In this document: piece by piece, positions 6,076 to 8,861 of the stretch
How the letters are laid out: the number at the start of each line of letters is the position of its first letter
Position numbering within the stretch: position 1 is the first letter of the stretch
DNA from: Candidatus Omnitrophota bacterium
GTDB lineage: Bacteria > Omnitrophota > Gorgyraeia > Gygaellales > Profunditerraquicolaceae
DNA length: 8,861 nucleotides
NCBI GenBank assembly: GCA_028719265.1
Contig: JAQUKF010000046.1
Span: 1-8,861 of the forward strand
Reading direction: 5' to 3'
Translations under genes and position numbers: made by a program
The notes under the pieces: model-generated
Told to the model about the DNA's origin: nothing
The model's input: the letters and a program-made list of their open reading frames with translations, nothing else
Database searches by the model: none

Positions 6076-7797
6076 TTATTCTTTTATTATTTTCCTGAGT
6101 TCCTCTTTGCTCGGGACCCCGCGCGAAGAGAATATCTGCCGGTTGTCCAAAAGATAGCTTAACCCCAGGCTGACCTGTACTTCTTTATTCAAGGAAATAT
6201 TTTTCTTAAGCAGCGATCTGCCTTCGCTTCCCTTGGCGCAATTTCTTATGTTTTGCGTATCAACTCCTCCCAGACAATCATCCCACCATGAGCTGTTGAT
6301 ATTCCTGGCCCGGCAGATAAGATAATTCCAGAACCTCTGCGGATAATATTTCTGCACGCATACGCAGCGCAGGTACTCCTCTATTTCCGGCTGGCCGCCC
6401 TTAGCTTCAAAATCCCTCCCCTTTTCCACTGCCAGGAAATGCAGCTCCGGCGAAAACCCCCTTACGACCGAAAGCAGGCTGGCCGCGTCCTTATCAAACA
6501 AGCTGAAGAATAAATCAAATTTACCTTTCTCGACCGGACGGTTGACGAAATAAGACAGGCCGCTCACCTGCTGTTTAAGCAGGTAAAGACCTCCTCTTAA
6601 TTCCAGGTTAGCTTTGAAACTTTCAAAATTAGGGTCCTTTTCCACCTCTCTGCTGAAAATATAAGCCGGCAGCGCATCGATCGCAAGATCCTCGATCAAG
6701 TCCTGCGCTCTTTCGGAATCTATATATTCGGTGCTGATGCCGGGGAACTGCCTCTTCAGCTGTTCTATTACCGGCTCCGGGTTGCACACCAGGCAATCCT
6801 TTGCGCTTACCACAACCAGCCTGAGCTTGTTCGGCTCGGTGAACACGCAGCTGGAGGAAAGCTCTCCCGGTTTCTGGCAGCTGCCGATAAACCCTTCTTT
6901 AGTGCAATTGGCGTCTGAATAACAACGCGGCAAGATAGCCGTTATGCCCCGGTCATCCTTTATTTTGTCCGACAGCCTTATCTCTTCATTCTTGCAGCTC
7001 AAGAGCCTGCCGTTATTGACTTCCAGCGAAAGCTTGCCTAACTTGCGCCCCTGCCAGGAAGGATGCACCAGAAAGGTTGAACCTATCTTGGATTCTTCCT
7101 CTTCTTTTCCCGCGTTATATGTCGCAAAAAGTACGTCGATATCCTTGACCCTTGAGATCAAATCCAGGTTTTCGCTCCTGTTCAAGGTGCTTAAAACAAC
7201 AACCACCTCCGCCCCTTCCTTTTTCAATCCTCGCACTAAATCATCTATCAGCAGGGGAGTGGCTATCTTCAACCCTTCGGACCTCTGGCTGGCGGCCGGG
7301 TCGGTAAGACCGATGATCGCGATCTTCACCCCGGAAACCTGTTTGACGATATAAGGCTCAACCTTGCCGGACTCCAGGTTGACGCTTAAGAAAACGGGGT
7401 TACTCTTCCTGGCGTTCTTCAGGAAAAAATCCTTGCCGAAATTGAATTCATCCCCGCTTATGCCAACCGCGTCATAACGCATCAACTCCATGGCCCTGAT
7501 ATTCACCTCGGAACGCTGCATGTCCAGTTTTATATTCTGGGAGTATTCATCCAATATCCCGCCGGCAGTGAATGACCCGCAGTCCAAAAGCAACAGCCTC
7601 GGATACTTCTTGCGCATCTCTTTCACCAGGGATGCGCGTCGGGCGATCCCCCCGTCGCGCTCAAAAGGACAACTGCACGGATAAACCATGGCATGGGTAT
7701 TGCCGGTGTAAAGGATAGTGACCTCCTTTGCGTAGAGGCTGGCCACGTTCAACAGCGGCAATATCAAAACGAACAACGCAACTTTAAAGGCTTTCAT
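6076..7797 (-). CDS. Secreted UshA-like degenerate phosphoesterase fused to two thioredoxin-fold domains
   Basis: The protein has 573 residues with an N-terminal signal peptide (hydrophobic 5-19, possible cleavage after A23), so it acts outside the cytoplasm. Residues 25-270 resemble the UshA/5'-nucleotidase metallophosphoesterase domain (ILYTGNTHA, GGIARRASLVKEMR, LLLLDCG, IGLTDPAA, LVHPSWQGRKLGKLSL). The metal ligands look lost: D-x-H is N33-T-H35, GD is G74-S75, GNHE is G115-D-E, and the GHTH region is TYNA at 226-229. Cysteines C41, C43 and C73 sit in this core. A cysteine cluster follows (C292, C298, C307, C317). A thioredoxin-like domain at about 325-410 has CLVC at 335-338 and probable cis-Pro P377. 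The C-terminal part, about 425-570, resembles GILT/DsbA-like domains (KYYPQRFWNYLICRA, C478, C480, C495, C508, C520, then LLDN and GVPSKEELRKII), but the N-terminal CPYG-type motif reads LFDK. A thiol-redox or binding role is likelier than a nucleotidase one. The ATG overlaps the serA stop (ATGA), implying coupled translation. Confidence 0.8.
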   Translation of the reverse strand: MKAFKVALFVLILPLLNVASLYAKEVTILYTGNTHAMVYPCSCPFERDGGIARRASLVKEMRKKYPRLLLLDCGSFTAGGILDEYSQNIKLDMQRSEVNIRAMELMRYDAVGISGDEFNFGKDFFLKNARKSNPVFLSVNLESGKVEPYIVKQVSGVKIAIIGLTDPAASQRSEGLKIATPLLIDDLVRGLKKEGAEVVVVLSTLNRSENLDLISRVKDIDVLFATYNAGKEEEESKIGSTFLVHPSWQGRKLGKLSLEVNNGRLLSCKNEEIRLSDKIKDDRGITAILPRCYSDANCTKEGFIGSCQKPGELSSSCVFTEPNKLRLVVVSAKDCLVCNPEPVIEQLKRQFPGISTEYIDSERAQDLIEDLAIDALPAYIFSREVEKDPNFESFKANLELRGGLYLLKQQVSGLSYFVNRPVEKGKFDLFFSLFDKDAASLLSVVRGFSPELHFLAVEKGRDFEAKGGQPEIEEYLRCVCVQKYYPQRFWNYLICRARNINSSWWDDCLGGVDTQNIRNCAKGSEGRSLLKKNISLNKEVQVSLGLSYLLDNRQIFSSRGVPSKEELRKIIKE

Positions 7798-8861
7798 GTC
7801 CTGATGACCTTTACGGTTAAGATATTCTCCAATTGGCGTATTTTATCCTGGATCTCGGTACCTACCTGGCTGTCCACGTTCAACACGCTTATCGCCTTGC
7901 CTCCCTGTTTGTCCCGGCCGAAGGTCATCGCGGCGATATTTATACCGCTCTTACCCATAAGCGTACCTAAGCTGCCGATTAAGCCCGGCTTGTCCCAATT
8001 GCGGATAAAAACCATCTCGCCGATCGGATACAGCTCAAGATAATAGTCGTCGATCTTAACCACCCTGGGCTGCTTGTTGCTGGAAAGCGTCCCAAAAACC
8101 TTCTTTTCCTCCTTATCCGTCTTGATTTCCAGCTGGATAAGGTTGACGAATTCCCCTTCCTGGGCAGACTTGGATTCGCGCAGCTTTATCCCCCTTTCCT
8201 TAAGCAGGGATACGGCATTAACGAAGTTCACCGTTTCCTTCAGGATCGGCTCAAGTATCCCTTTGGCCAAAGCCATGGTTACGGGGCTTAAGTTATATTT
8301 AGTGATCTCTCCGCTATAGCTGATCACTACTTCCTGGAACCTTCCCTCTACCAGTTGAGCGCAAAACATTCCGATCTTCTCGCCGAGATTTATATACGGG
8401 GCGAGTATCTTGCTTACCTCCGCCTCAAGGCACGGATAATTTGCCGCGTTGCGGATCCCTCTTCCCAGGAGCGCGTCGCGCACGATCTCGGCCACTTCAA
8501 TCGCCACGTTGATCTGCGCCTCTTCCGTAGAAGCTCCCAGGTGCGGGGTGGTAACCACATTATCAAGCTTTAAAAATTCGCTCTCCGCCGAAAGCGGCTC
8601 CTTCTCGAAAACATCCATCGCCGCTCCCGCTACCTTCTGTTCTTTTATGGCCTTGACCAAAGCAGCCTCATCGATGATCCCTCCGCGGGCGCAATTTATT
8701 ATACGCACGCCCTTTTTCATTAAAGCGAATTCCTTTTCCGAAATCATATGCCTGGTTTCATCGGTAAGCGGGGTATGCACTGTAATATAATCGGCGCTCT
8801 CCAGTACATTTTTCAGCTCCGCCACTTCCACCCCGACGCTCTCGGCAACCTCGGCCGACAA
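7794..8861 (-). CDS. serA: D-3-phosphoglycerate dehydrogenase, C-terminal two-thirds (5' end beyond window)
   Basis: This cytoplasmic enzyme oxidises 3-phosphoglycerate to 3-phosphohydroxypyruvate with NAD, the first step of serine synthesis. 355 residues are present and the frame is open to the right edge. The first visible codon, TTG, is an internal Leu, not a start; compared with the usual length of about 525, roughly 170 N-terminal residues are missing. Visible parts, in fragment numbering, are ADYITVHTPLTDETRHMI at 23-40, INCARGGIIDEAAL at 55-68 with catalytic R59, DVFEKEPL at 83-90 with probable E88, and TTPHLGAST at 104-112 with catalytic H107. After the NAD and catalytic core come an allosteric-substrate-binding-type domain at about 135-265 and a C-terminal ACT domain from about 280 (VFIRNWDKPGLIGSLGTLMG), the usual site of serine feedback control. 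This is the long SerA form. The gene ends in TGA overlapping the next ATG by four bases. Confidence 0.96.
   Translation of the reverse strand: MSAEVAESVGVEVAELKNVLESADYITVHTPLTDETRHMISEKEFALMKKGVRIINCARGGIIDEAALVKAIKEQKVAGAAMDVFEKEPLSAESEFLKLDNVVTTPHLGASTEEAQINVAIEVAEIVRDALLGRGIRNAANYPCLEAEVSKILAPYINLGEKIGMFCAQLVEGRFQEVVISYSGEITKYNLSPVTMALAKGILEPILKETVNFVNAVSLLKERGIKLRESKSAQEGEFVNLIQLEIKTDKEEKKVFGTLSSNKQPRVVKIDDYYLELYPIGEMVFIRNWDKPGLIGSLGTLMGKSGINIAAMTFGRDKQGGKAISVLNVDSQVGTEIQDKIRQLENILTVKVIRT

Noticed and set aside
8859..8861. TTG at the right edge as the start of serA
   Set aside because: It falls in the middle of the conserved NAD-binding domain. The codon is an internal Leu and the true start is outside the window.

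Overview
All seven recognisable genes lie on the minus strand, so the window reads from right to left. Two genes are cut by the window edges: a phosphoglycerate dehydrogenase at the right edge and a GH57 glucan branching enzyme at the left edge. Coding density is high. Gaps are 3 to 186 bases, there is one 4-base overlap, and no gene-free stretch reaches 300 bases. I see no rRNA, tRNA, CRISPR array, insertion sequence or phage gene. The sequence suggests a Gram-negative bacterium: it has an OmpA-type peptidoglycan-binding lipoprotein and a secreted multi-cysteine thioredoxin-fold protein, and most genes have good Shine-Dalgarno sites. The gene mix (GH57/DUF1957 with DUF4912, a DRE-TIM condensing enzyme of the homocitrate/Re-citrate type, an UshA-like redox protein) fits an uncultivated anaerobe. 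Candidatus Omnitrophota or a deltaproteobacterial, Nitrospirota or Elusimicrobiota relative are possible, but this placement is inferred from gene content and is weak.

Right block (8861 to about 3427): serA (partial), then a 573-residue secreted fusion protein starting inside the serA stop codon (ATGA overlap), then a DRE-TIM acyl-CoA condensing enzyme, then purA. A modest hairpin with a T-run at the purA stop codon may end this transcript. Three of the four genes are anabolic (serine, homocitrate or citrate, AMP). The exported fusion protein is the odd member. It has an UshA/5'-nucleotidase-like N-terminal domain that appears to have lost all its metal ligands, a cysteine cluster, a thioredoxin-like domain with a CLVC motif, and a GILT/DsbA-like domain that lacks the usual CPYG cysteine.

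Middle block (3399 to 2154): a good sigma-70-type promoter (TTGACT, 17 bases, TATATT) with an inverted repeat in its spacer drives a GC-rich leader of about 107 bases. This leads to an OmpA-domain lipoprotein and then a small N-terminally anchored coiled-coil protein with a TTG start. Both are probably envelope proteins. A terminator-like hairpin follows.

Left block (2134 to 1): a DUF4912 protein and a GH57 alpha-glucan branching enzyme separated by only 3 bases, a storage-polysaccharide pair. The terminator-like hairpin lies just 7 bases before the DUF4912 Shine-Dalgarno site, so it may act as an attenuator or processing element between the envelope pair and the glucan pair.

The main points for follow-up are the apparent pseudo-phosphoesterase/double thioredoxin-fold protein, the unsettled substrate of the DRE-TIM enzyme, and three RNA or DNA secondary-structure candidates in the intergenic regions. 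I found no clear evidence of a wholly new system.
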